Positions 12,810-24,271 of a DNA stretch of 64,000 bases are shown here, one piece after another. A program made the translations under genes and the position numbers. The stretch is from Volutella citrinella (lineage: Eukaryota; Ascomycota; Sordariomycetes; Hypocreales; Nectriaceae): positions 2,232,001 to 2,296,000 of the forward strand of contig JAWZSP010000004.1 of the NCBI GenBank assembly GCA_034401135.1. Reading direction: 5' to 3'. Each line of letters begins with the position of its first letter. Within the stretch, counting starts at the first letter, position 1. The notes under the pieces are model-generated. The model was not told the DNA's origin. It saw only the letters and a program-made list of their open reading frames with translations, and did no database searches.

Positions 12810-14318
12810 CTACGCGAGCTTCGGGATGTCCACCCAAGCCTCCTCGAACCCGCCTGCTCGCACCCACCTTGTCTGCTCGTGCTCGTTTGCATCTAGGAGC
12901 ACGTAGAGGGCCCTGAGCCACGTCTCATCGTCCTTGATCCGAACCCACGGCCGGCCAGCAAACGGGCGTGAGGTCTGCTGAGCGAGGACCAGCGAGCGGG
13001 CGAGCTTAATGGTGTGGCCGTCGTCTGCGATGGCGTGGAACCGCGGCAGCAGCTCCTCCGTCCCGGCCACCAGGGGCGCCTTGTCTCGTGTCACGTAGCT
13101 CTCCAGGAGGTCGAGGTGCAGGGCGGGACAGCCCCGGGCGAGGTACTGCACGATGTCGATCCGGATCTTGTACTGGAGGAGCCGGACCTTGACGGAGGTG
13201 GGGATCCACGACTGCTTGTTGATGGCGAGGAAGAAGGGGGCTGAAGTCACATCATGGCTATATGGGCGGGGATTCAGCCGCTGTTCAAGAGCAGAGAGTG
13301 GGAAAGGGGAGGGAGGGGGCTACAAGCTCACAGGAGGAAGAAGTCAAACTTGGGCACATGCGGAGGGTGAAATGCAGCGCCCGCCGCAACGTATGCCACG
13401 GCGTGCAGCATCTCGGCGGTCCTCTCTTCCAGTTCATCCGGCCTCACGCGGACCTCGCCAGCCAGGTCGATAATCTCGCCGTACGCGCGGGTCAAGACGC
13501 CATCCCTGATCCTGTTGCGGTCGCCCCAGCGGGCGCTCGTGGCAAGCTTGTCGTCCCTGGCGGCCTTTGAGACAAGGTCGAGGATGGTTCCCATGGGCTC
13601 GCCAGACGGCCGCGAGTCGGCCGCCGCGTCCGTCTTGGCGAAGAAGTCGAGGAGCGTGTTGTCGTGCACTGCCGCCTGGGCGAGGCCCTCAGCGACGATG
13701 GCAGGCTGCTCCCACTCGATGCCGTACATGAGCTGGATCAGGGGGTGGAGCAGGCCGCCAAAGAGGCGAGCCACCATGTCCCTACCGGCGTCGTCGTCCT
13801 TGAGGAGATACTCCTGGACGGCGTGCTGCCAGCCGCGCTGCTCGATCTGGAGCTGGAAGAAGCGCAGGAAACTGGCGTAGTTGCGGCCCTTGCCCAGGTA
13901 CTTGCGTGCCGAGGACCAGTCGTCCTGGAGATCTTTGACGATTTCTGGGGAGGGCTTCATGGCCTTGAGCTGGTACGTCTTGTTGCCATCAAACGCCCTC
14001 TGGAGACTCTGTGGCGACGCCCCAGTTGCATACAGGGTGAGCAGGTGGTGGGCGATCTACAGCTGTGAGAACCAATATCGGGATATCTGGACGCAGATTC
14101 CTGCACCTACGTGATCGTGGTAGCCGTCGGCATTGAAGAAGACATGGTGGTTCTTTGAGTTGGGTGTCAGTATCAGACGATATGAAACGTCCTCTCTGGC
14201 TTACCTCGAGATCCTGCTGCAACAACTGGGACACTTTGGCCGCCTGCTCATCGCCCAGACTAAGCTTCAGCAGGCCCGGGTTATCGCGGCTGATGTAGAC
14301 TTGGAATGGCGTGGCCAT
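12810..14318 (-). CDS. questin-oxidase-like protein (AflY/DUF4243 family)
   Basis: Member of the questin oxidase family (Pfam Questin_oxidase, formerly DUF4243), known from AflY and from anthraquinone ring-cleaving enzymes; many fungal relatives lie outside clusters and have no assigned substrate. Exons on the minus strand: 14318-14205, 14152-14111, 14056-13332 and 13257-12810, giving 442 residues with frame kept at each join. The signature is the His-rich opening NHHVFFNADGYHDHIAHHLL followed by TLYATGASPQSLQ. Further family segments are HPLIQLMYGIEW, FDFFLLHDVTSAPFFLAIN and LVLAQQTSRPF. The acceptor of the last intron was set at 13258-13259 because only that choice restores FDFFLLHDVTS in frame. 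Neighbours are housekeeping genes, so a role in a local biosynthetic cluster is not supported. Confidence 0.85.
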
Positions 14319-15627
14319 GGTGGTGGCTCTGCGCGAGTGTGGGCGAATTGCGGTGATGCGACCCTTTGGCCATGCCCTCACGACACTCGCTGCAGACACC
14401 CGCATTGGTATATATCCCCACGCCGGACTTTGTCGGATATCCGATGAACAGTGTCTGGTTTTCCCTTTTCAGTTTCGATTGCCCCAATTGGCGTGTCGCA
14501 GACGCAGCAGGGCCGGTTGATTCCAAAGTCTTGTCTCGGGTGTGGTGTGTCGTGTAACCTTGCGGCTGGCTACCAAACCAAAACCCTGACTGTAGCGGAC
14601 GGCGATTGGCCTCTCCAATTGGCAACGGCGACAGTGGCTCGCTAAAGCGGGCATATGGCGTCGTGTGATGTTGAATTGTGCCAAAATGATCAGTACAGTG
14701 CTGCTGAATGACGTACGTTTCGGGCAGATTATTGGCTGCTGTGCCGGGTATGTGCTCTGGTTGAGGAAATGTGATTTGTAACCGGGACCTTTTGGAGGCG
14801 ACAACTACCCCAGAGTTACAGACGCGGGGAACAACCACGACCAAGTACAACGCAACTGCCGAGCCCATACGATGAAATTGCTTATCAAGCTTAACTCTAT
14901 CCATGACGATGAGCCAAAATACAGTGTCTGTATTTTTAAGGTCATTTTTAGTAGCCAGAATTGAGGCGAAACGGCTAGTCTGACGGGTGTCATTTTCTAC
15001 GTCTTTCAGCTTGTACCTGAGTCGCCTACAGATGCGCTTGACGGTATCAGTCAATCTCGAGAGGGAATCAACAGAAATTCTAATCAAAATCAAGTCAACT
15101 GGACAGTAGCTTACACGCATTGTTCCTCCTGTACTCAGCATTCGAAGACAACGCCATGAGTTCCAAGGCGTGACGCTGCACAGTATGGACGGCGGCCACA
15201 CGGTTACCCCAGATTTGGCAATATCGCTGACATCATTGGACCCTCAGATGGGCGGAATGGACCCACTCTCTTGACTTGAGCTTGCCGCGCTGGGTACCTG
15301 CCTGCTACTGGCCTTCTAGGCCTACTCACCAAGCTTCGGCTGCAGCTGCAAGTGGGGAAATTCACACTCACTCGCGCACACACTCACTTTCATTCATTCA
15401 TTTCATAAACAGACACACAAAGCGGCTTCTAATTGCAAGAAAAGACAAAGGGAATCTTGTTAGTTATGTACGTCTATCATCTGTCTCATCGCTTTCGAGG
15501 GGGGTCGTCATTCTCTCGCGCATCCATAAACACTTTATTAGATCCATCACCCGCAGTCATGCCTAGATTTTTTTCTTCTTTCTCTCACTCACTCCCCTAT
15601 TCTGTATCGCAGAGTCTCGTTAGATCT
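14319..15627. other. intergenic region upstream of the questin-oxidase-like gene
   Basis: About 1.3 kb holding the promoter of the gene at 14318 and the 3' UTR of the histone chaperone gene. A minus-strand open frame of 306 codons (15201-14281) crosses it, but its translation has no domain or compositional sign of a gene. A CATT-rich stretch lies near 15385-15405. Confidence 0.55.
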
Positions 15628-16751
15628 TTAGGCCTTGACCTTCTTCAGTGGGGGGGCTTCGTCACCATCCATATCCTCGTCGTCGGACTCGAAGTCGGCG
15701 TCGCTCATCTCGTCACCCTCCTGGGCGGTGGCTGTAGGGGGGCAGTGTGGTCAGCGGGCGCGGCTCTCTCCTCATTTCAGGCTCTATGAGCAAAGACTTA
15801 CTGAAGTACTTGATGGCGCCGGGCCAGAGGTCGTCGGCGATGCAGATGGCGAGGTCGTCACCGGTGGGGAAGATCTCGTTCTTGTACTCCTCGTCATCGT
15901 CGTCCTCGTCCTCGTCCATCTCGTCGTCCTCGTCAGTCTCCTTTCCGGCCTTGCGGGCGGCGCGGCGCTCCTCAAACTTCTTGAGGCCAGCCTTGTGCTC
16001 CTCCTCGGAGACCTTGCGGCCGCGGAAACCGAACCAGGCGAAGAAGCTGACGTCGCCGAAGCCGACCTCGTCCATCTTGGCCTGGAGAGCCTTGGAGGAC
16101 TCCGTCTCGCCCTCCTTGCCGGCTTTCTCCTCATCGTAGACCTTCTTGACGAGGCCGAGCATGCCATTGGTCAGGTCCTTGTCCTTCTTCCACTTGATGT
16201 CGACGGGCTCAGAGACGAGGCCGGCCCAGCCGTCCTGATGGAAGCGCCACCAGAACTTCTTCTCGAGCACCTTGTTCTCAAAGTAGTCGTTGTCCTTGAA
16301 CTCGAACTTGATGGAGATGCTGCGGGGGTCGCCGTTGGGGAGCTCGAAGCGCTCGACCGTCAGGTTGGTGAGGGCGTTGACAAGGACGGCCGAGTCGGAG
16401 GGCTGGATGAACTCATCGACCTCGGGGGGGGCCTGCTCGAAGACAATCGCCCAGAACTGGGGGATCTTCTTGATGATCTCCTGTCGCTTGACGTACAGGT
16501 CCTTGGTGAGCTTGTCCTGCTGGCGCACTAGGCGACGGAAGGCGAGTCAGCGACGGGTCGCTCAAGGCATGCGATGCGGGCACGTGGCTGTCGCATTGGT
16601 TTTCCGAGTCTCAAGGGCGAAGGAGGTGGGACTACTACTTACCGATCTCGAGATCAATCTCATCAAAGTCGTCCTCGAGGTCCTGGAGCTTCTCAAAGGT
16701 GACGAGAGCCTCCTTGAGCTTGGCGTCGTCCATCTCTCCGGAGGAAGACAT
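15628..16751 (-). CDS. NAP-family histone chaperone (SET/Vps75 type)
   Basis: Nucleosome assembly protein family member; such proteins bind histones H2A-H2B or H3-H4 and act in chromatin assembly and histone acetylation. Exons on the minus strand: 16751-16643, 16527-15802 and 15731-15628, giving 312 residues. The N-terminal helix is a dimerisation coiled coil (LVTFEKLQDLEDDFDEIDLE, continuing QQDKLTKDLYVKRQEII). The earmuff domain follows with IPQFWAIVFEQAP and SISIKFEFKDNDYFEN. SFFAWFGFRG is the typical NAP/SET C-terminal core motif. A long acidic tract (DEDDEMDEDEDDDDEE) follows. The last exon codes a second acidic piece and a short basic end PPLKKVKA that could serve as a nuclear signal. 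Shorter, SET-like size argues against classical Nap1. Confidence 0.92.
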
Positions 16752-18024
16752 TTTTCTACTGTTGGTGGGGTTGTTGGCGGGGTAAAAGCGCTTGTGACAG
16801 AGGGAGATTGCTCGTGAAGATATGGCTGAATTCGACAAATTCAAACCTGCGAGCTGAGTAGAGGGTATATGTGAAGGATGGAGGAGAGAGGGAAAGTTTT
16901 TTTTTTGTGGACAAGCCGGGTGGTAGCTTTTAGCAGGACGGCGCGGAGGCAAAACAACCAACCCAAAGCAAACCAGAGCTCTTGGTTGGGGAGTTTTTGG
17001 GCGTGTCGGTGAAATCTTTTTGGTGGGGTCCTGTTGATGTCATTGGCCCAGCGGGGAGGGTCCCCTCAAGGCTCAACCTGCTGTAATGAGACCCTTGTGA
17101 TTTGAATTTTTTTTTTCTCTCCCGCTGTAGAGGAGGGGCTTGAGGGCTAATCCACTAGAGCTGGCAGCGGTCCACTAGGCGCACAGGCCTGACCGTCAAG
17201 TGTCTGCCCAATTCGGGAGCTTGGAGGGGCCAAATGTGGTCCAAGATAGCCCAGCACAGACCCGTAACAGTGGCTCTGGTGGGGGAGGATTTTGGAGATT
17301 TGCGGTTTGCGCGTCAGCGACTGGGTCCATCCGCCAGTTCATGGGGAATCAAAGGACGCTTGACTAATGGGGCGGCGAAAAAAGTAAACTTCTGCAACTG
17401 GGAACCCACTGGGAGCCCAGGCAACCGGCGTCTCCTGTGCCCTTGGACGCCTCTGATCGGCACCAATGGGAGCTGGGCTGTGATGGCCTGGTGGATTGGA
17501 GAACTTGGTTGTTTTGATTGGGATTCATGCGTGATGTCGCTGTTGCTATGTCGGGGAAGTCGGCTGTGTGTTGTCACAGTACCTAGGTTGACATCTGAGA
17601 AACTAGCCTTGGAACTACGTTAGACCTACAGACTCGTCGATGTTGTTGTGTGTTGATACTTGGTTGAGAATATGTTGAGTCGCTCTCGAAAATTGATTGG
17701 CCAATCCCATGCACACGCGCATGTATGAAACGTTCAAGTCGCATACAGAATTACGACTCTGGCCACACAATCCAAGAGCAGCTTTATTCTCACTTGCGAC
17801 AACATAAACGCCCAAGCTAATCTGCCCCCTGTCCACAGATTGCACCCCGAAACCAGAATGCTCATCATCTCTTTACCCTAAACCAGCACCTTCCTCGCTT
17901 GGTGGAACTCGCCTGCAACAACTACTAGTAGGCGCAGCACGTGGTACAACCACCCTGATGGTCTCTGTACCTTGATGGCCACTGCACTCACCTATTAAAC
18001 CATCGCTGCATCGCCTCCATCGCC
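16752..18024. other. divergent promoter region of histone chaperone and CutC genes
   Basis: About 1.3 kb between two genes read apart. Poly-T and poly-A tracts occur near 16895-16910 and 17105-17120. There is an ACCTAGGT palindrome at 17581-17588 and a GCACGTGG site (CACGTG 17938-17943) about 85 bp before the CutC start. I see no gene inside. Confidence 0.55.
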
Positions 18025-18843
18025 ATGCCCATCCCGCTCGAACTCGCCGTGTTCGACGCTGGCGAGGCTCTCGCCGCCGCCCAGGTCCATGGAGTCAGCC
18101 GCATAGAGCTCAACGCCACCGGCTCCTACGCCCAGGGCGGCCTGACCCCACGCGTCGAGGACGCCTCGTTAGTCGCCGCGCGCTCACCCGTCCCCGTCCG
18201 CATCATGATCCGGCCCCGCGCCGCGCCGCCCGTGCCTGCACCCGACTTCATCTACTCGGACGACGAGGTGGCTGCTATGGCCGCCTCCATCGCTGCATTC
18301 AAGGCCACGGGCGCCATGGACGCGCTCCGAGGCGACGGCTTCGTCTTCGGCCTGCTCAGGCGCGCCACACTACCTGGGGGCGGGAGCTACCTCGCCGTGG
18401 ACGCCCGGCAGTGCGCGCAGCTAGTCGATGCCGCGCACCCGTACACGTGCGTCTTCCACCGCGCGTTTGACGGCCTAGCTGCGCCTGATGGCTGGCGCGA
18501 GGCTCTGGAGGACCTCGTCCGCTGCGGCTTCCGGGGCCTGCTCACGTCCGGCGGAGCAGGGCCCTGCCATGGAAATATGCGACGCCTTGGTGAAATCTGC
18601 CGTCATACCGCGGGACGCCTCGAGATCGTCATTGGAGGAGGCGTACGGCGCAGCACGCTAGACAGCATCCAGCCCTCCCTCAGCAGCTGGTCACATCCAT
18701 TCGTCGTGCATTCGGCTTGTTTATCCCCTGCCTCGGAAAGCAATCGGGGTATCATCGACCGGGAAGAGCTGCAGGGCCTAGTTACACGGCTGTACTCGTC
18801 TACTCTCGCATCCACATCAGTCACCGAGGAAGATAATTCCTAG
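18025..18843 (+). CDS. cutC: CutC-family copper homeostasis protein
   Basis: CutC proteins are TIM-barrel proteins linked to copper tolerance in bacteria and animals; the biochemical role is not settled, and in fungi it is mostly untested. The gene is a single exon of 272 codons. The N-terminus LELAVFDAGEALAAAQVHGVSRIEL is the usual first strand and helix, followed by GGLTPRVEDASLV, VPVRIMIRPR, FVFGLL, the diagnostic VFHRAFD, LLTSGG and IVIGGGV strands of the barrel. The C-terminal VHSACL corresponds to the family's HxS segment. The start chosen is the first Met preceding the conserved first strand. GC content is clearly higher than in its flanks. It converges on the alkaline phosphatase gene with 235 bp between the stop codons. 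Confidence 0.92.
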   Translation: MPIPLELAVFDAGEALAAAQVHGVSRIELNATGSYAQGGLTPRVEDASLVAARSPVPVRIMIRPRAAPPVPAPDFIYSDDEVAAMAASIAAFKATGAMDALRGDGFVFGLLRRATLPGGGSYLAVDARQCAQLVDAAHPYTCVFHRAFDGLAAPDGWREALEDLVRCGFRGLLTSGGAGPCHGNMRRLGEICRHTAGRLEIVIGGGVRRSTLDSIQPSLSSWSHPFVVHSACLSPASESNRGIIDREELQGLVTRLYSSTLASTSVTEEDNS

Positions 18844-19078
18844 GACCCCTCGCGACAACATTGTGTGAGCACCCATCTCTTTGCTGACTCTGACTTCCAT
18901 CTCACGGTCACGTCTTGAGTCGGATCAGAGTTGAAAACAGTATTACATTTATCAGCCGCGTCTTTGCGGCCTATCTAGGTTAAACATCGTCGCGTCGTGA
19001 AAATCTCTCTCGTCTCAGCAACCACCAACTCCGAGCGACATGTCATAACACGTCAAGAATCTAAACTCTTTATAATAT

Positions 19079-21439
19079 TTACTTGGAAGACTTGCAGTCG
19101 GCGTTGTCGCCGCCCTGGTAGGTTCCACGGCCCTGGCCGCGGCTGAGGCCGAGGCAGTTGGCGATCTTGTAGAAGACGTCGACGTTGTTGAAGGTGCCGC
19201 TGAAGGAGGCCTGGCAGGGGCCCCAGGCATAGACGGGAACGTCGGTGAGCGAGTGGACACCCTGGGACTGGGAGGTGTCGAGGGTGCCGTTGACGACGAA
19301 GCCCTTGGGAGCGTCCTTGGGGTTGACGTACATGCTCTTGTCGGCGCCGGCGACGGCGGGCTCACGGGGCTCGTTGTGGACCTTGTAGTCCTCACGACGA
19401 TCGGGGCCAGCGGCCAGACCGGCAGCGATGGCATAGCGGGGCTCCCAGTTGGTGGGGAAGTTGGGGCCGGTGTTGTAGGAAACGCCCTCCTTGGCAATGG
19501 TGTACTGGGACTGGCCAGACTGCTCGTAGACACCAACGGCGCGTCGCTTGGCACGGTCGTCCTCCTGGGAAGCGAGGTACTTGGTATCGGCAGAGCCGAA
19601 GACGCTGGGAGGTGTTCATGTTAGTCAACTCGCCCTGAGCCTGAGCGAGAGGGAATGCGGCGTGAACTTACTCAAAGCCGTGACCGTGGTCAGCGGTGAC
19701 GAGGACAAGAGTCTCGTCGAGGATGCCAAGCTTGTCGAGCTCGTCAATGGTGGCACGGACGGTGTCGTCAAGCTCGAGGAGGTCACCGAGAGCGCGGTCG
19801 TAGTCGAGAGCGTGCATCTGCTTGTCGACGGAGGCGGCCTCGGACATGAGGAAGAAGCCCTTCTTGCCGCCACGCTCGTGGAGAATGTCAACGGCCTTGA
19901 CGGTCATCTCCTTGAGGCCGGGGAGATCAAGAGCGTCGCCCTTGCCGGTGATGGGGTCGTTCTTGCGGCCCTTGAGGTTCTCCTTGTAGATGTTGCGGTC
20001 GAGCCAGACGGGCAAGTGGGTGACGCTGAAGACACCAAGAGCCTTGTTCTTGTTGTCGAGCTTCTCCAGGGAGGTCTTGTTGGTGCTGATGGAGTAGCCC
20101 TTCTTCTCAAACTCCTTGTAGTAATCCTTGCCCTCGTACGACTTGGAGCCGGCAATGAACTGCTCAGCACCGCCGCCGAAGAAGACATCGGGGCCACCGT
20201 GGTTGGACCAGCTGTAGTTGGTCATGCCGTTGAGGGCCTGGTCGATGAGGGGACCATACTCGCTGCGGCGACGGGTGTGGCCAGACAGGGCAATGGGGGT
20301 GGCATCGGCAAGCTGGGCAGTGGAAACGGCACCCCAAGCACCACCCTAGGAAGAACTGGTTAGCATAATTGAATCGTGATTTTCCCGGGTAGAATAGCTC
20401 ACAATAATGCGCTTGAAGATCTCGACAATGGTCTCGACCTTGGGGTCGTCAAAGACGTCGGGGGAGGAGTCGGCATAGACACTGCAGGGACTGCGTTAGC
20501 GCCGATGGCTAGTGCGACTAATAGTATGTGGGAGCCGGCGTGCTCCACCGGGTGTTTCAGCCTTACCCCATGGCGTTGACGGTGGCCTTGTGGCCGCTGT
20601 ACAGAGCAGAGGCAGAGTTGGCAGAGTCGGTGATGTAAGTGTCGATGGAGTGGGTCATCTGGTGGCCCAGGTTGGGGAACTCATCCAGCTTCAGCTTGGT
20701 CATGTACTTTCCGTTGATGCTCTTGTGGGCGAGCAGACGGGCGGCAGTGATCTGTTGCACTTTGAGTCAGCCAAATATGCAAGGCAAGGCGGATCCCGGG
20801 CCTACGCTCGGGCGTTCTGTAGATTGGGCCTTCTTGTCTCTCGCGGAGGGGAATTGGGCAAAATTGGGAGGGGAGAGGAGGAGGAGGGGAGCAACGTACC
20901 ATGTTGGTAGTCATGCCATCACCAATGAAGAGGATGACGTTCTTGGCCTTGCGCTCGGAGCTGAGGTCGCGGACGGTCCACTCAGCAGTGGTGGTCTCGC
21001 TGCCGTAGTAGGACAGGGTGACCTTGTAGGTACCGGGCTCGTTGATGGCGAGCTTGCGGTAGATCTTGGAGGCAACGTTGACGTGCGAGGCCTGCTTCTT
21101 GTCCTCGGCAAAGAGGTCCTCGTACCACTTGAAGTTCCAGGTCTCGACGTGGGGCTCCTCGATGCCAAAGGCCTTGGCAAAGTCCTCGGGCTTGCCATCA
21201 TCCTTGGTGATGGTGACCTTGAACTCCTTGTCGGGCTTGCCGTCGTGGGCAGCCTCGGAGCCGTTGACGGGGGCGTGGACCTCGACACGGAGGTCGAAGA
21301 GCTGACCAGGAAGGAAGTCGCTCTGGTCGGGAGGGAGGACACAGCCCAGCTTGGGGCAGCTGCCCAGGCGCTGGAAGGTCTGGGCCGAGGCGGCGGCCAG
21401 GGAAGCCGCCAGCACGGCGAGGGAGTTGATCTTGACCAT
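19079..21439 (-). CDS. secreted alkaline phosphatase
   Basis: Metal-dependent phosphomonoesterase that releases phosphate outside the cell or in the secretory pathway. Exons on the minus strand: 21439-20900, 20751-20567, 20481-20403, 20345-19672 and 19604-19079, giving 667 residues. Residues 1-19 form a signal peptide (LAVLAASLAAASA, cleavage near AQT). An N-terminal extra domain of about 150 residues precedes the catalytic core. The core shows NVILFIGDGM (metal Asp), the nucleophile motif YITDSANSASA with Ser about 223, MSEAASVDKQMHALDYDRAL (metal and base residues) and LVLVTADHGHGFD (metal Asp/His). A later His (GVHSLTDVPVYAWG) completes the site. The in-frame Met ten codons upstream would bury the signal peptide, so the start at 21439 was preferred. 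Two CACGTG sites upstream suggest phosphate control. Confidence 0.94.
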
Positions 21440-21633
21440 GATGGCTGATTGTGGTCCCCAGAGAGCCAATTGAGAGCTGTCGAATCCACTCGGTCTTGGG
21501 TCGAGGCTGGATGGGTGAGGCTAGAGCTGCGAGAGGGATCCGGCGATGATCCTACCGCGGGAGGGCGACGCTTTATAGATGAACCATGACGGCGAGAAGA
21601 AGGGCGCGGCGCGGGAGAAGGCGGCGACACATG

Positions 21634-21639
21634 CACGTG
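21634..21639. promoter_or_regulatory. CACGTG site 195 bp upstream of the alkaline phosphatase start
   Basis: The sequence reads GCACGTGTG. CACGTG is the core recognised by the bHLH phosphate regulators Pho4 (yeast) and NUC-1 (Neurospora), which control secreted phosphatases. The position suits a proximal promoter site. Binding is inferred. Confidence 0.45.
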
Positions 21640-22049
21640 TGCGCACAGTTGCAGCTTTCCATTTCCCTTTCGTCATGCCATGGCCGCCCAAGGACATGCC
21701 CTGCATGCAGAAACAAAGTACAGGTCCCACAGCTCGGCCTTGACTTGGTCGGCGCCCGGGGTGGGCTAAAGCCACGGCGACGATGAGAAACGGGCCAAAC
21801 AAACCGTTGCCCAAGGTTGACGGACGATGACGGCCTTCCTCAGTAGGCTAGTGGAGAAGCGCCGGTGATGCCTGATGCCCGCCTCGAGCTAATAAGAACT
21901 GGATCAACTGGCCAATTGCGCGGGGGTGATGGGCAAGAGGGGCCGACATGGGCGTATGGAGATCGACATGAGCAGTTCCGCTTCGCTGGGAAGCACCAGA
22001 GAGTGACAGAGACTGCATTGGCCGGCTCATTTCAACGATACACGACCGC

Positions 22050-22055
22050 ACGTGT
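22050..22055. promoter_or_regulatory. second CACGTG site about 610 bp upstream of the alkaline phosphatase start
   Basis: The flanks repeat the nearer site exactly (GCACGTGTG). Pho4/NUC-1-type promoters often carry two sites, as in PHO5. Function is inferred from position and motif only. Confidence 0.35.
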
Positions 22056-24271
22056 GTTGTCGCAGGCACACGGCTCTGCCGACTCCATCCTCGTCCTGCT
22101 CCCCACGTCCGCAGGTCCACACCCACCAGAGAGAGGCAACAGAGTCAACAGAGCTGAACTTCTTCCAGATGAGATGTGTGTGTCCCGACCACGCAGGGAG
22201 GACTGCAAGGTGGACAAGGCGGGCAGGTAATTTCACAGTCCGCAGACGGCAAAACACAGACCACTCATGCCGAACGGAAGGAATCGTCGCGGCGGTCCTG
22301 GCAATGTCGTATTACACAGACGTTCCCAAGCTTGCCTGGGGATCCGTTGGCGCTCACTGCATGCAAGGCATGTTATTGAAAGAGCCTAAGGAAGGCATCG
22401 CCGCTGCGGGGACTCAGACCCGGGCCTTGGCAAGGCCGTGTGCGCCGGCCGGGATGGGGCCCTTTGTCCCAACCTGGTCACCGAGCCCAGGCAGAGCTCG
22501 GTCGCTGGTTCCTGATCCCCTGCCGGGCCAGACCCTGGACTAGAGGGGTCGCTCAGCCATCCCGCACCCGCGAACAGCAGCTGTTGGAAGCTTCTGCCCG
22601 GAGAGCCCCTCCTCCCTGGCTTACAAGATGGCCAGTACCACGCCAAGCAACGCTTGGGCGCAGAAGGTCCCGCTAAGCCTTCTCGATGCTGGATTTGCTC
22701 AGCAGCCGTCCCCCCTCCGCGTGCGCCATCGGCGCCACCTCATTGGCGGCCCGCCCCCTGCAAGCCATCTCCGATGCCATCTCCCCCTCCCCTCGCCCTT
22801 CGACGTCGTACTTGTCATGCAACAAAGTGCCGTGAGCCTAGCCATCCCACCTTGCGGAGCTTGGGAAGCGGCTGACGCCCCGTTGCCCGATCTGCGATAC
22901 AGTAGCACGACTTCATGTACATTGATGCGCTGCTCTGTCGGTCGAAGCGACATGCAACATCGGGGGGTCCCCGCCACGCGCCCACAGCCAACGTGCTGGA
23001 AAGGCAGCTTCCTACTCCACCATGAGTTCATCAGCCAAGCCATTGACGATAAGTGTCGCCATTCTCCGGATGTCTTTTGCGCGAACCAACCCTGGGACCC
23101 GCCCTTTAACGGCTTCCCCTGCCTTGCTTTGCCGCAAGAGCACCGCCGGCTGCTGGTCGTTCGCCCATCCCCACTCTAGCACCAAGCTGTGAGGAGAGGA
23201 GGGGAGCCACCTGTTCTGGCCCTCATGGATGGAGTAGCTTGGCAAGCTTGGGCACTTTCCCGCACTTACTGCGCATAGTTGCTAGGCTAGCTAGGTTTGG
23301 CACCCCGTCAGCCTAGCACTCCCGGTAACGCATTGGTTGGTGTGTGCACTTTTGCTTAAACTTTTGGCTTCTTGCCAGGCCCTGGTTAAGCTTGATTGGA
23401 TGGGGAAGCCAACCCGAGCTCTAAACACAACTCACTTTTGTCCCACGTGTTACCGGCACGACCGCTGTCGTGCCGGGTATGGCCTGAACCAAGCTCGGGC
23501 TTCCCGGAGATTTGGGTACGACTTGATGGTGAATATGCGTATCCCTGTTCTGACATGTGTTGCGTATTTCTGTTCAGTCTGTTCTTGTCCGGCGGGGCTG
23601 GCTCTGATTTCGAGAATTGCATGATGCATCATCTGGATTGCTTCAATTCCGTTGGTCTTCCGCGCTGTGTATAATTCCCCACCCTGACGAACTGCACTCC
23701 GACCCTGCAAGATTGATTGACTTTGCAGCCACTGACCGTGGCCCGATGGCCGACGATGAGGAGGTAACTCGCTCGATCAATCCTGCCTGTAGATTTTCCA
23801 TGGCCCCGTTCGCGCTTATTCGTCCCCCCTCCTCGCCACCACCTAATAGCGGCTTGGAAACTTGGAAAGCTCCAACCGCGACTCCACTCCACTCCAGCAC
23901 CAGTTCACTCTAACCCTGCAAATGTCTAGTCCCAGACATCATCACACGGAAGACACCGCGAGATCGCTTACACTGACTGTGTTGACCGAGCAGACGACAA
24001 CCCACGTGCCTTGCGGAACCATGACTCGATAGTCGCAACTACTAGGGAGTAGTCAATGTAGATAGCGTCAGTATACAAAGTTCTTGCCGGCTGGCCTTCG
24101 AATTCTGTCTTTTGTTCATCCTCTAGTGGCGGGAAACATTTCCGGTTTCTTTCCGGCTTCTTTGCTAGTGAGGCGTTTGCGGCCGCAAAGCAAACGATGT
24201 GGCTCGCTTCCAACCTGTGTGGAGCGGACTTGGCGCGACGAGAGTGGACGAAGGTATTTCTGCCTGCCTCT

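Larger units (their letters stand above)
21440..24271. other. intergenic region upstream of the alkaline phosphatase gene
   Basis: About 2.8 kb with the phosphatase promoter at its left end and the QTRT2-like gene 3' UTR at its right. Several open frames of up to 183 codons lack any domain. CACGTG occurs at 21634-21639 and 22050-22055, both within GCACGTGTG, and at 23444-23449. No further gene is supported. Confidence 0.55.

Noticed and set aside
14281..15201. Minus-strand open frame of 306 codons upstream of the questin-oxidase-like gene
   Set aside because: It overlaps the first exon of that gene on the same strand in another frame, and the translation shows no domain, low-complexity trend or codon pattern of a real gene.
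15635..16531. Plus-strand open frame of 298 codons, Leu/Val/Asp-rich
   Set aside because: It is the antisense shadow of the acidic, high-GC histone chaperone exon on the minus strand.
20639..21448. Plus-strand open frame of 269 codons
   Set aside because: Antisense of the alkaline phosphatase first exon; the minus strand codes the conserved protein.
22628..23179. Plus-strand open frame of 183 codons upstream of the alkaline phosphatase
   Set aside because: No domain and no conserved-looking segments; proline- and serine-rich translation fits chance in C-rich DNA.
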